From assembly GCA_000507305.1 (NCBI GenBank), contig DF240887.1, positions 1-64,000 on the forward strand: 64,000 bases of DNA, given 5' to 3'. The position numbers and the translations under genes were made by a program. Below, in pieces: positions 51,766-63,800 of the stretch. The notes under the pieces were generated by a model that had not been told where the DNA came from, searched no databases, and saw only the letters and a list, made by a program, of their open reading frames with translations. Source of the stretch: Breviolum minutum Mf 1.05b.01. Lineage: Eukaryota; Sar; Dinophyceae; Suessiales; Symbiodiniaceae. How positions within the stretch are numbered: the first letter of the stretch is position 1; each line of letters begins with the position of its first letter.

Positions 51766-52116
51766 TCCTAATGATGCTGATTGACTTCTGGAGGTCAGGC
51801 ATTTTGGACTGCGGATCTATTCAATCAACGAATTAATCATTGAATTTGGCATTGAATTGACGTTTAACACCTAATGCACCAGGCATTTGCCTCGTTTTGA
51901 GGCTGCGGGCAGCTTCAGTGGTTGCAATCTGTCCATCTTCTAGCATTTGGGCAGCATTTTGAGCATCGCCGTATCGCAACGGAGGTCGACACTAGAGGGA
52001 CTAAAGACTCTAGACTAACGATGCGTCTCAATTAAAAACTATTATCATGAAAACCTGTGAATAACATGAATTTGGATGAGGAACATATGCAGCACCATGG
52101 TCTACGCTTGGACCAT

Positions 52117-52293
52117 GCTACCTGGGGTTCTTTTGGTGGGGCTTTGCCCTGGGCCCGTGGAGCCTACATAGCCTTGACGACATTCGTGGCACGGCTGTTG
52201 CGCCCTGATGCGTTGGCATGTAGCGGTGTGGCGGTGGCTTGTGGTGAGACCATGCAATGGGAGAGGGCCACGCAGATGACAGAAAACGATCTG
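52117..52293 (+). CDS. Gene E PPR exon
   Basis: The frame reads GGALPWARGAYIALTTFVAR then LRPDALACSGVAVACGETMQ and WERATQMTENDL, closing at GATCTG|GTGAGC, a consensus GT donor at 52294. The second part is a clear PPR. The start is approximate. Confidence 0.55.
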
Positions 52294-52722
52294 GTGAGCA
52301 TTTATCAAAAAGCTGGTAGATGGAACCTGAGCATGAACTTGGAGTGTTTTTTGCATGTGGTTTTAGATGTTTTTCGGAATGAGTTAGGTCAAGTCCAAAA
52401 AGTTCTGGCACTTTGATGACGTTTGGTTAATTAGTCTTGCTTCTTGTGGTGTATGTTTTTGGATGTTTTTGGTGTTATGGTTTTGGTCCGGCAGTATTTG
52501 TGACATGTCCTGTGGGTTGTGTTGTGATACCAAAATTTGTTGAGTGCATCCTGGCCATCCTGGCATCAAAGCGCTGTGTATACGCACTGCTCCTTTCAAA
52601 GCCACACTTTTTTTTTGCAGGTTGCATGCCCCTGGCAGCCGATATGTTCTATTGAAATCAGATGAAATCAGGTAGTGCAGTTCTGCTTTAGTTTCAGCCC
52701 AATGGTTTTTGCGGACTTGCAG

Positions 52723-52830
52723 GTTGGAGGCACTCTTGGCATCTGAAACTGGACATCAACTGGATTTGGTATCCATGACTGCCGCCACCAGTGCCATGGA
52801 GAAAGCGTGGCAATGGCAGAAGCTTGTTTG
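52723..52830 (+). CDS. Gene E PPR exon
   Basis: After GGACTTGCAG, one nt then [20 protein letters not shown] followed by [14 protein letters not shown], closing near AAGCTT|GTTTGG. It keeps the [11 protein letters not shown] helix of the family. Confidence 0.6.
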
Positions 52831-53049
52831 GAAAGATGATGAAAGATGTGTTGACGGCCCAGGAACTGGATGCATGGCATGGAAAGACACTCCCAATTTG
52901 TTTGGTTGGCCAAAGCCATCTTCATAATCAGACCTCAGGGTTGTTTCACGAAGCGCTCACTCTTGAGCATGGAAGCAAAAAGGTTCAAAACTGACAAAGA
53001 AGTAATTTAAGTAGTCACACATACACACATGTGTAGAATCTTGCAAAAG

Positions 53050-53090
53050 TATACGCATATATATAATATATATATATATATATACCACAC
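53050..53090. repeat. (AT)n microsatellite
   Basis: ATATATAATATATATATATA run in an intron of gene E. Confidence 0.9.
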
Positions 53091-53162
53091 TCGACATACT
53101 ACTTTAATGTATCTAGATTCATGGCAGGCCGGTGTCTTTCTCTGGGTTTTTCTGTGCTCCAG

Positions 53163-53310
53163 GCGTGGCGTGCAAGTCGTGGAGGACCTGCGCAGTGCGT
53201 CGGTGTTAGGTACCTGGGCCCTGAGTGCCGCCTGTAGCGCCTGCGAGAAGTGTGCCAGGTGGGAGGAGACAATGGCACTGCAGCAAGCAGGACATGATCT
53301 AAGGGATGGT
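53163..53310 (+). CDS. Gene E PPR exon
   Basis: After GTGCTCCAG the frame reads RGVQVVEDLRSASVLGTWAL then SAACSACEKCARWEETMALQ. Canonical CSACEKCARW PPR helix. The donor is approximate. Confidence 0.6.
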
Positions 53311-53546
53311 GATGTCATCTATGCTTGTAGCTTGGAAATGCTTGGAGAAAGGTGTGAAAGGAAATGAAAAGTGATTCAAACCTTTGGGGGTTTGAACTAA
53401 AGAATAGATGATTAGATCATCATCGAATCAGCGGCAAACCTCGTTTTCTGTTTTTATCCTGGATATGTGTAGCATCAAGTTCCAAATCTAGCATTTTATT
53501 TTCCCCTTGATCTAGCCAGGGTGTTCTGCACCTTTTTCATGAAAGG

Positions 53547-53750
53547 TAATGCTGTCTTGAGTTCTTTAGAGAAAGCTTACTGCTGGTCGCGTGCGTTCAG
53601 CTATCTGGAGACCCTTCCCTTTGCAGACGTGGTCAGCTACAGTGCGGTGGTGAGTGGCTGTGAAAAGATGGGGCTATGGCAACGGGCCATTCAGATCTTG
53701 GGCCATCTGAAATTTCGGGAGGCAGGAGATGACACGGAAGAAGGGGGTGT
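53547..53750 (+). CDS. Gene E PPR exon (two motifs)
   Basis: The frame reads [20 protein letters not shown] then [20 protein letters not shown] and [15 protein letters not shown]. Two successive PPR motifs, the second nearly canonical. It starts after CATGAAAG; the end is approximate. Confidence 0.65.
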
Positions 53751-53862
53751 GGGCTGGAAACTCATATGCTGGGCATCACCCAGGAAGGTGGGGTATCGTC
53801 AGCACACCGTTTGGTTTGTTTGTTGGAAAAGTCTCATAGAAAATACCATTTGTCCTGCATAG

Positions 53863-53934
53863 GTTCTTCCCAATTTGTTTACTTTTGGTGCGGCAATCAG
53901 TGCGTGTGAGAAGGGCGAGTTGCTGAGTGCTGCA
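53863..53934 (+). CDS. Gene E PPR exon
   Basis: After TGTCCTGCATAG the frame reads VLPNLFTFGAAISACEKGEL then LSAA, closing at GCTGCAG|GTTCGG. Canonical PPR helix A. It is the last PPR exon I can support. Confidence 0.65.
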
Positions 53935-55600
53935 GGTTCGGCATGGGTAGTGCAGGTCGACAGGAGGATGTGAGTTCTATCATATAATTAACTTATACAA
54001 CTGGTCCCAATCAGTGCGGGATTTCTGACATCAGCATGTTAAGAGTGAAGATGATTGATTTTACGCTCCTTCCGATTCCTTCCCGATGTGTGCTCCTGCC
54101 CGTGCTAGGTGAATCGCCAGGCATATTGTGAAGAGGAATATTTTTCAAGCCGCATGCCCGCAATGGCTTCAAGTACTGTATCCCAGTGCAAAAGGTGATT
54201 TTCATGGCCGATGACCATGCTTCTGATGTGATGGGGCTGCAGTGCTTCTATTGCGAATAGTGGACTGTGGAGTAGTCAGATGAGAGGCCATCATAACATG
54301 TCATAGCAAGAGGACTCCGAGATGAAGATGTCGGTAGATGCAGCTGGGATCGATGCGGAAAGTACATCGCAGGCGACAGCAGATGGATGTTACTGAACTG
54401 TACTGTTTCAACGAAGAAATGCCTTAGACAAGTCTTGCCATGGCTCTGGAAGAAGATGGACTTTCCATTGATTTCAGGGCATTGGCAGAGAACAGGAAGC
54501 GGGCGAGTGGTCAAAAGTATTCAAAGGTGGTGATGTGGGACTTTCCCATGAATTCACGTTCCCAAACAGATGCACTAGCTGAAGAGATCGATCCAATAGC
54601 CTCCACAGGCAAAATGAAAAGTAGACTGCCAAACAGCCGTCACCGAATCGAGGTGGAAAAAAGGAGCACCATGAGAACAATCAACTCTTACTCCGGAAAA
54701 GTTGAAAAAATTGGGTTTTCGGAGTTGGTTTTCTGAAATTTCCGAAATCGAGAATGGAAAAGGACTGGAATGCATCTTTTTTAACCTTACTATTGAAATC
54801 TATTGAATCATTCTTTTCAACTTTGGAGGATTGCGGATAATTTTTTTTTTTTGTGTTGATTCATTCTATTGGCAATACAAATTGTGCTTCGCGGTGTTTC
54901 CTGTCTTGAATGATCCCATCTGGATGGCGTTGACACTTGAGTCATTGCAAATTCTTGGCTCAAAGGCGTCGCCGTAATGACGGGCGGGGCCTGTTTTGAT
55001 TGTTATTATATGAATTTTGACCCTCGAGCTGAATGAGGACCACAGACGGTTTTAATGCGGCAGAGTCTTACTTCAATCCAACAGATTCCGTAGCTGCTGC
55101 TATCCTGTGCGAAAGGTTGTCCCTCTGCACTGACCTTGTGTTGGAAACTTCAAGCTTGACAGACACCTTACCTGACCCAATTTTGCCTGCCGAGGTCCAG
55201 CATGTGGTGAGTCCTGAGAATGCATTTGACTTGCAAGCATATCAATGCATAGATGGAGTTGGATGGATTATGATGAATGCAGACCAAGATGCGTGATGAT
55301 ACCAAAACGGAGCCAGCAGAAACTGAGAATGGACCAACATGTCGGCATATCATATCACTTGCGGTCTTGAACTTCAAAATCTTCGTCAAACATGTTCCGA
55401 GGGCATGGGTGCCACAGGAATGTTGCCTGCGCCTGCGAAATTATGCCGCAAACGTCGTTTGGTTTATATCAATGTCAAAAGACCGTAAAAGTCCTTTCAG
55501 ATGGAAAACTGTGATTCCAGCAGCAGCCAGCTTTGGGAAACGAGTGTTTCATCACAACCGTTGTGTGCAAAAATCACAGATTCAGTTTGAGTGCTGACAC
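53935..55600. other. Region downstream of gene E, no firm gene
   Basis: Two + frames are long for the region: 54440-54736 (98 codons, ATG start, charged) and 55033-55296 (87 codons, ATG start, Asp/Glu/Leu-rich). Either could be a first or single exon, but neither has motifs or splice support. A T-run sits at about 54840. Confidence 0.4.
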
Positions 55601-55607
55601 CACAGAT

Positions 55608-55720
55608 GCCACTTGCCGTCGGCACGGAAATCCACAATTGTACAGATGAGTTGCAACAGCGAGTTGAGCACGTCGTTGCAGATCTTGGCCCTTGGCCGGC
55701 GTATGCCCAGTTTGAGTCTT
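55608..55720 (+). repeat. Dispersed ~0.1 kb element R3, copy 1
   Basis: It starts GATGCCACTTGCCGTCGGCACGG and continues to a GTTGCAGATCTTGGCCC block. Related blocks occur at about 57632 and 57918. The common core is TTGC(C/G)GTYGGC...GAGAYCTTSGCCCA. Confidence 0.55.
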
Positions 55721-57017
55721 AGGATGAGTCTAAGGCAAAAGAGGACCGACTCCAATTCTGGTCTCTACACTTGAACGAGGTCTTTCCGAAATGATGCACA
55801 CTGGTGAAACAGTTGTGATCATCAATCATCAAAGCATCGAGTGCCGCCGCTAAAGTGCCCAAAGCATCCCGAACCAATTGTGTGGGTTTCCAGAGGCCTT
55901 GCCCATGCAACCCCCACTCATTTTCAGTGGGGCGCCCAACTTGGGTTCCTGCATGTCATGTACGGAAAGCCATTAGGGCTCACTCTTCCCTTCGCAACCA
56001 ACACATCTGTGGGGCCGTCGTGGAAGCCTTATTCTGCCAGTGGGGCCCAGTGGGCATGAGGGCCCAAGCCTTTTCCCCCTGATCCTAGAGACGTATATTG
56101 CTGACAGTAGCACAGCTTGACCTATGTGCATGGCTTTACAATGTTGGGAATCAGAGGTCCTGTATTTGCTTTGCATAGTGGGTGCTGGAAGCTAGATCAT
56201 GGACTCATTCTGGACCCCTTGCACGGGCATAACGGCATAATGCCTTTGCCGCGTAGCGCTGGGGCCTTAGTTCTGTTTGCTTTCTGGGAAGCACGCAGCT
56301 ACTTCCATTTCGCCACGTTTGACAAGGGATCACTTGAGCAGTAGTGGCTTGAGACAGGAGTAATTGGCATTTGGAAAAGGAGCTCATTGACTTTCCACCA
56401 CTAAAGCAAGTCACGTTCGCTTTACACACTTGAAACATGACCCTCTGCTGCATAGATTGCAACAACGGTTTTGAAGCCCTTGATCGAAACAGACGGCAGC
56501 ATTTTGCATAGTTTGGCTAGTTCAGCACCCCATCATACCAGCCGCGGACATGTCTGTCTGTACTACGAAATTCCCCGAATGTCAGAGAAGTGTCACTGCG
56601 GCTCAACACCCAGTGATTTCAAACAGCCAGCTGGAACTTGTCTTTTAGAAATAGTTTCGGTGACTCATCCTTCCTTGGTCAGCAACCTGTGGGACGGCGT
56701 GTTTGTCCAAGAGTACATTCCATATGCACCTACATGCAGCATTTGCCTTTTGTGGTAGGATCTCTTTGTCGTGTCTTGGCACGATTCTTGCAGTTGTCAC
56801 GAGGGCTGAATCATCTTTCTGTCGGTCCTCACAGCTGACACCAGCACAGTTTGATCCAGATGTGTCTCTGTGACCAGAATGGCACATATTCTTAGTGTAG
56901 CAGTTGCTGCCAGGTTCGACATGCTGGTAGCAGAGCAGGGCCAGATGTTGGACACTGAAAGGACAGACACTGAAAGAACTGCACAGCCTCCAGCAAGATC
57001 TGAATGGAGCAGCTAAC
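55721..57017. other. Stretch without a supported gene
   Basis: Short overlapping frames on both strands, with no repeats beyond background and no splice-supported exon. Confidence 0.45.
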
Positions 57018-57332
57018 ATGTTCTCTTCCTTGTCGCCAATGAGAAGCAAGGAATCAGTGACTGGTGGCTTCATGGTGACGCCATTGGTGCAAAGTCAATT
57101 GCAAAGTGTTGTGGTCAATGCAACTGGGCGCTGTGATAAAGTGCTGAGCGGCTTATCAGAAACATTCACGAGGCACGTGTTGACGATGACGATTCATCCG
57201 GAAGCCCCAGACGCCTGTCTCTCATGTCTTGGTCGAAATCAGGTCGCTATCATATTTCCACCTTTGGCATTGGTACGAAACCATTTTGAAGCCATGCGCT
57301 CCGAGCAGTTTGGCACTGTTGGGATCAAGTGA
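57018..57332 (+). CDS. Uncertain ORF (104 codons)
   Basis: ATG-started frame of ordinary composition (Met/Ser start, Val/Leu-rich centre, Cys pair DACLSC). No motif is recognised. An overlapping - frame is also long, so coding status is unclear. Confidence 0.25.
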   Translation: MFSSLSPMRSKESVTGGFMVTPLVQSQLQSVVVNATGRCDKVLSGLSETFTRHVLTMTIHPEAPDACLSCLGRNQVAIIFPPLALVRNHFEAMRSEQFGTVGIK

Positions 57333-57631
57333 TGGCTGGCCTATCAAAGAAATTTGTACCGGTACACATGCGGATGAATGGCAAAAGCCACTCAAATTTT
57401 CTCAGAGGACAGGGGTACTCATCAACAGGCTACTAGTCGACACATTTTCGCCGCCACTCAAACATTCTAGAAACTTGAAAATAATCCCAAATAAGTCTAA
57501 AAACTTCAGAATCGTTCCCAAAACACATCGAAAACTGCTTCAAAATAGTTGCAGAAAATCCAAATACTTCGGAGCAAAAGCTGACAAAAAGCTGCGAAGC
57601 TGACCAGTAGCCGTTTGATGAGTACCCCTGC

Positions 57632-57750
57632 GATGCAGCTTGCCGTTGGCACGGAAAAACTCAGTTGGCACGGAATGCCACTTGCCATTGTCGTTGGAGA
57701 TCTTCGCCCATGCCCAACCTGTTTGCCAGGCTTCCATGCGACAAACAATG
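57632..57750 (+). repeat. Dispersed element R3, copy 2
   Basis: GATGCAGCTTGCCGTTGGCACGG, then a GCCACTTGCCATTGTCG block and GGAGATCTTCGCCCATGCCC. It resembles copies at 55608 and 57918 in order and spacing. Confidence 0.55.
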
Positions 57751-57917
57751 GATCACCTGCCATAGTTTACAAAACATGAGTCATAGCAAGGCACATGAAC
57801 ACAAGACTGTCAAAAGGACACTCTGCATGCGGAGCAAAGGGGAGCAATCCGTTCAGATCTTGGGTTTCTGTTTGTTATTCTTGGGTGTCACCAATTTGGT
57901 GTAAGGGGAAAGCACTA

Positions 57918-58045
57918 CAGATGCCAATAATTGCGGTTGGCGCAAGGATATCCACACTCAAATGAGCTGCAAGTCAATTGAACACATCTTTGGAGACCTT
58001 CGCCCACAGCCAGTGTGTGCCGGGCTTGTGTGCAGCAAACCATGT
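57918..58045 (+). repeat. Dispersed element R3, copy 3
   Basis: GATGCCAATAATTGCGGTTGG, then a CAAATGAGCTGCAAG block and GGAGACCTTCGCCCACAGCC. It is more diverged than the other two. Confidence 0.5.
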
Positions 58046-61000
58046 GGGCACCTTCAATGAGTTGAACATATTGAGGAACATGAACACTAGCCTCTCGGCT
58101 GGATGTAGAGAAAAGGGGAGAGATCAGCTCAGACCTTGCGTTTCCTTCGTATTTTTCTTGGTGTCAATCGCAAGTTGCCATGGTAGGATTAAATCAGGGC
58201 TTTGTAACGTCGCACCTTTTGGGATTGGCTAGCCGGCTAGCCATACCTCCTTTCCCTTTAGAGTAGTCTGCAAAAACGTAATCAGCTTGCAGATCCTGCC
58301 GCAGTTACCATAGTTGGTACCAGGAGAAAGGGGTGCCTCAATTTCGATCTGCGACACCCTCAGAAAACTGATTGTAGGCTTGACTGCAGCGAAGAAACCA
58401 GTTTTGTGCTTGTTTTCGTCGTCGTGCTGAAGTTGCTGGATCTTTCGTGGGCTGCCCGTACACCAGGTTTTGCAAACCAAAGCTGATGACTCAATGACAC
58501 GTGTCTGGCAGTTTGCAGCCAACAGGTGAGCCTCACCATGGGCTTGCAACATCCAAGATGGATAAAGAGATATAAAGAGAAACAAAATGGATCAACATGT
58601 TGTCAAGGAGCTGAATCCCACTTGCCACTTGGCAAGGTTCGAAGTTCCACATCCAATTCCTTCCTAATTGTCTTAGTCATAGTCGTGACTGTCATGGCTT
58701 AGAAATTGCATGGCTGTCCCTCGCAAGAGGGCCCAAGTCATCTAAGTTTGCGCATCCGTCACTGCTCCAGCCAAATGCAGCTAAGTCGCTTCTGGATGAC
58801 TTGTTTGACAAGAAACCACGAGGATGAGGGCGGCATACAAGCAAGTTTTTCTGGCATCACAAGAGGGCCGGTGGCTAGTGATGCAAGAGCCAACGCAGAG
58901 AAACGATCCTGGTAGTCAAATCAATATTTGGCTTCTTGAAAAGCAAGGTTGCCGAGGTTGTGAAAGGTTAGCCTGATGACCATGGCAGGCCTAACACCAT
59001 GGCAAAACCTGGAGGACCAAGAAATGGTCGGCAAGCGGATGTGGGCGGATGTGGTCGGCAAGCGGATGACAGCTGAGGGACTTTCATCGATTCTGAACCT
59101 GCAGGCGTTGCTGTGTTGCTCAAGTGCGAGGTCGCAGGCAGTCACTACACGTTTCAGATGCCCTTGCCTATTTTGAAGAAGGAAGGTGTCCAACCCACGA
59201 AGCCATTTCTTTTCCTCTGGCGGTCAGATGGCAGGCATCTGAGCAGTGTTCAACATGAAGCCGTTTTTCGTGTTGGATTTTTGTCAACTTCAGAGAAGAT
59301 GCTAGCAGCAATCAGATGAGTTCAATGCAGCTCGCTTTTGTGGGTGAATGTGGTTTCACAGAGTACGCCACACTGTTCTAGAGCCAAGGATTGCTCAACC
59401 AAATATTTGCTGAACATGTTCCGTTCCCTTATCAGACTGTGACTATGGCAGTGCTTTGGCTACTGTCATGGCAAGGATGGTAGTGCAAAGTTTGCCACAG
59501 GGTTGCCACTAGCCCGGTGTTCGCTTGGAAACGTCACTCAAATCATCGCAGGCACTGACTTTGACAAAGACAGTGCGCTGAAAGGTTTGGTGCAATTTCT
59601 TGCAGGCAGTGAAGTCAAGCCATCATTGAAAGGCTCAATCTCAAACAAGGCGGGCATTTTGCAGCGATGATAACATACAAAGCCTCTGGGATGGAGAGCA
59701 GACCTGTTTGACATCTTGGGGCGGGGCCGTTGGGAATTGTTGCCTGCCAGAAGCTTGAATGAAGGCATACAGTGAAGTACCCGTGTTACAACTGTGCAAC
59801 TCATTGCGAAGTGTTCCAATTGGCTGATTGTGAATAAGTAATTGAATCCCACAGATCCAACCTGTGCTGCATGCCTATAGGATGAAAACAGCACATGAGT
59901 GAGCCTTGGTGTCCATGGCCACCTTGGCAAGCCACATTTGGGAAAAAGTGTTGACTTCAGACCTTTGGCTTCTGTGTTATTATTCGGACCTCGCGGAACC
60001 TTGATTTATACCAATGTGAGTAATCCCTGTGCGAATACCATCGCATGTCAAACCCATCATCGACAGATTTTAGAAGCAAACAATTGAAGCTTGTATGTTG
60101 CAGCAATGGTTGAAAGTAAAGTCCCTGCGATGGAGCCGAGCCTTTTCAAACTTTTGGGGGGGTCCGTTCCGAAGACGAGAGTACCAGCAGGGCACACTGC
60201 ATTAGCTTATGGACTTATGAACCAAAAGAAGCCTTCTATAGTGTGTCCAGAAGTGGGGGCAGTACAAACATGAGATTGTCACTCGGATACTGCATGTGTA
60301 CAGTATTGTGTTGGAAGTTGCCTGAAGATGAGAGCGGAAGGCAGAAGGTGCATCGGTGTTGCACAGGCGCAAGTTCTCGCAAACCGTTGCACTGGGCCGA
60401 TTGTGGGTGATTGAATCCAGCAGAGCCACGGCCACGCTTCAACCTGTGCTTCTTGCCTGTGCCTGCAACCAGGAGGGATGACAATAGCAAATTGAACCGT
60501 GCTCCTCGCGGTGGTCACATACAGCCCGCCACGCCTCACCTGCTATGCTTTTTGGCACCTTTCCAAAGCTTTTTGCACCTTGTCAACCATTTTGTTTTGA
60601 ATCTTTGCGTGGGACGTGGCCACACGGTTTGAGAGTCATGCGGTCATATCACGTCCAAAGCAAACAACTTTGTCTTTGTGGAGCAGGTCGCTGTAGACGC
60701 CAACGAATTTCTGCAAATATGACTCTGCGATCTGGTACCCTTAAAGCAAGGCAATTCTGTCGCAGTGGAAGGGCACAATTTCAGTCTCATCTCTCCAATG
60801 CCAAGATTCGGAAACATGTCTAGCTGAGTCTAGCTTGACAAGTTCGCATAGGTGCAGAGTGGCGAACGTCAATTTCTAGCTGGCTCAAATCATTGACGCT
60901 TGTCGTATGTGGGCCTTGTATGATGCGGCATCAGGCTGTCAGTTTCAGTGGCACTGGGCGTGGAGAGTAGGCGGGCTTCGTTGCTTTCACAAAATGTCCT

Positions 61001-61129
61001 TTTCAACTCCCAGGGCACGCACATATTCCAGGCTCCAAAGTTCACGTAAATTAGCAAAAAGAAAGCTGGGTTTAGGACTGCCGGCTACTTTCCGGGCGGA
61101 ATCACAGCTGGGCACGAAGCACAAAGCAG
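58046..61129. other. Stretch without a supported gene
   Basis: Many short frames on both strands but none with splice support or motif. A small internal duplication of GTCGGCAAGCGGATG occurs near 59026 and 59056. Confidence 0.45.
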
Positions 61130-61617
61130 CAAATATGAATGCTGGAGCTATATGTTTGAAAGAGACTAGGAACGTTTGTGACGCGAGAAGTGCGAGTTAA
61201 GGAGCAACAAAAACTTTGGATTCTTTGCCGGTTCATTTGCTTGGCAACGTGAAGGTCGATATTTCAGGAACAGATGCAGAATAGCAGGTTTTGCTCCTGC
61301 CTGAGAGTTGTTCACAAAGCTAAAGCTGCCATCACATGCCATCACACCCAGCTGGGTGCTTTGTTGAAGCGTGCAGCTGGAGTTATATGTTTCAAAGAGA
61401 GTGGGAACGTTTGTGACGTGAGAAGTGCGAGTTAAGGAGCAACAAAAAGATTGGATTCTTTGCTGGTTCATTTGCTTGGCAACGCGAAGGTGGATATTTC
61501 AGGAACAGGCTGACTTGCCAGTGCCAGACAAGGGGTCCGAAAAAAATTGGATGATGCGATTCTTACGATGCTGCAGAAGGAGGCCTCCACTTTTGTGCTG
61601 TGAGTTCTCTGGTTTAG

Positions 61618-62070
61618 GCCGCACCAATTGCAGCAATTGCAGCATGCACGTTTGCTCGTTGTCGCCCCACGGAAGGGTTTGACTTTCTTGGCGGAAAGTG
61701 GGTCCTCACTTGACAGGCAGGACAAATCCTTTCATCCTCAATCTCTGAATCTGAATGGTCGGAGGCAAATAGGCTTTTGCCACTGAATGTATTCAACCAA
61801 ATAGAATTCAACGGAATTCACACATCAATGACAGCCATCTTCGCCGCAGCCTTCACACACCAACGTGCGGAATGGAGTCCAAGTGTCAGGTTGTTTTCCT
61901 TCGTGTTGAAATCCTCGGATCCAGTTCACACCTTTGAATCCACAAAGAAACTTGCTGCCTGCAATTTGTCACAACAACTGCACACTCCCCATGTGCAGAA
62001 TAGCAAGTTTTGCGCCTGGCTGAGAGTTGTTCACAGAGCTAAAGCTGCCATCACATGCCATCTCACCCAG
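61618..62070 (+). repeat. R4 long copy 1
   Basis: Near-identical to the second long copy over about 440 bp, with few substitutions and a short extra CACTCCCC near 61985. It includes a + frame from 61777 (158 codons) that is also present in copy 2 from 63184 (123 codons). Confidence 0.85.
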
Positions 62071-63024
62071 CTTCCATATTGCCTGTCAGAACAAGGAGTT
62101 TACTCTCAGAGAAGAAGTGGGTGGTTACAGCAGTCTAAAGGGAAGGGAAGGGCAGCCAAAGAAGCCATCAAAATCATTTTCTTGGCGATGTATGCAAAAT
62201 CTGGTGTTGATTTGACGAGCCGCATTCTACATCAAGCCAATTTACAGTTTTGAGCCCTGGGGTCGCTTCTTTGTTTGAGGACAGTCTCCCGGCTAGTTGC
62301 GAGAGTAAGTTGGGCATACTTTGGATTCTTATCTACGTTTGTTCCACAATTCGAGAAAAAGGGTGACTTGCCTGTGCCAGACAAGGCGTTGAAAAATTGT
62401 TGGAGTATGTGCAGAATGGCAGGTTTGGCGTAGGCCTAAGAGTTGTTCACAGAGCTGAAGCTGCCATCAAATGCCATCACACCCAGTTGGGTGTTTTGTT
62501 GAAGTGTGCAGCTGGAGTTATATGTTTCAAAGAGAGTGGGAACGTTTGTGACGTGAGATGTGTGCCCAACTAAAAGATACCTAACCACATCTGCCACATT
62601 GTAGATGACTTTCAGGACAGTTAACGCGGCACTTTGCACCGGCCCTGCTTCGAGAGCGCAAGTCACAGAAGCAGCTTCATCCATGTATATATGTCAGAAA
62701 ACGGAGATTCTTCACCAAAGATGGCCCTGGATTGTTGCAGCTTCCACATTTGAGGGTAGGGGCGGCCACAGGCGCAAGCAAAATCACTTTCTTGGCGATG
62801 AATGCAAAATCTGAAGTTGATTTGACAAGATGCATTCTACATCAAGCCGATCTACAAGTTTGAGCCCTGAGGTCGTCACTTTGTTTGAGGACAGTCTCCT
62901 GGCTAGTTGCGCAAGTAAGTTGGCCACACTTTGGCTTGACATGCCTGTGCCAGGCCTAATTTCTGGATGTCTCTGAAGAAGGCTCCGCCTTTGTGCTGTG
63001 AGTTTTGGTATTGTTTTCTAAGAC

Positions 63025-63465
63025 GCCGCAACAATTGCAGCACTGGCAGCATGCACGTTTGCTCGTTGTCGCCCTACGGAAGGGCTTGACTTTCTTGGCG
63101 GAAAGTCTGTCCTCACTTGACAGGCAGGACAAATCCTTTCATCCTCAATCTCTGAATCTGAATGGTCGGAGGCAAATAGGCTTTTGCCACTGAATGTATT
63201 CAACCAAATAGAATTCAATGGAATTCACACATCAATGACAGCCATCTTCCCCGCAGCCTTCACACACCAACGTGCGGAATGGAGTCCAAGTGTCAGGTTG
63301 TTTTCCTTCGTGTTGAAATCCTCGGATCCAGTTCACACCTTTGAATCCACAAAGAAACTTGCTGCCTGCAATTTGTCACAACAACTGCATGTGCAGAATA
63401 GCGGGTTTTGTGGCTGCCAGAGAGTTGTTGACAAAGCTAAAGCTGCCATCACATGCCATCACACC
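63025..63465 (+). repeat. R4 long copy 2
   Basis: Offset about 1.40 kb from copy 1. The + frame from 63184 keeps residues such as RLFSFVLKSSDPVHTFESTK in both copies. The high identity indicates a recent duplication or gene conversion; coding status is unknown. Confidence 0.85.
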
Positions 63466-63800
63466 CAGCTGGGTGCTTTGTTGAAGTGTGCAGCTGGAGC
63501 TATATATTTCAAAGAGACTGTGAACGTTTGTGACAGCTCGTGTGCTTTGGGATGATTCCATCTGGCCGGCCGTGTCCAGATGTTTAGTGATGCCAGGGAA
63601 AAGCTACAGACAGGCAGACAGGCTCTCTTTCATCATCTGCGCAATTTTCTGGCCTAAAGGATCGTAGTCACCAGAGAAGAAGCAGGTGGTTACAGCAGGC
63701 CAGAGGGAAGGGTGGCCACAGGAGCCAGCAAAATCATTTTCTTGGAGATGCATGCAAAATCTGGAGTTGATTTGTCAAGAAGCAGTCCATTGGGCCCGTT

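Larger units (their letters stand above)
47683..53934 (+). other. Gene model E: PPR protein, roughly one motif per exon
   Basis: At least eleven stretches match the dinoflagellate-type PPR signature 'VxxYNAxISACEKxxxWxxALxLL' on +, in separate short exons from 47.7 to 53.9 kb. PPR proteins bind single-stranded RNA, usually in plastids or mitochondria, one base per motif. Here the tandem motifs are strewn across about a dozen small exons, with introns of several hundred bp. No start exon, targeting peptide or stop exon could be fixed, so the gene is probably longer than shown. Exon joins are not phase-proven throughout. Confidence 0.65.
61130..63800 (+). repeat. Segmental repeat region R4 (~1.4 kb period, partial copies)
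   Basis: A module ending in CAGCTGGAGYTATATGTTTCAAAGAGA plus GGGAACGTTTGTGACG recurs near 61140, 61380, 62510 and 63490. A CATCACATGCCATCACACCC block recurs near 61330, 62045, 62470 and 63440. A GCAAAATCATTTTCTTGG block recurs near 62170, 62790 and 63730. Long copies at about 61570-62070 and 62975-63465 are nearly identical over about 440 bp. The + reading across the copies keeps an open frame in part (KAAITCHHTQLGALLK). Confidence 0.8.

Noticed and set aside
51350-51840. Poly-Met/Thr (+) and poly-Ile/Val (-) ORFs
   Set aside because: Pure microsatellite shadow of GAT/GAC runs, with no splice or start context and an N inside.
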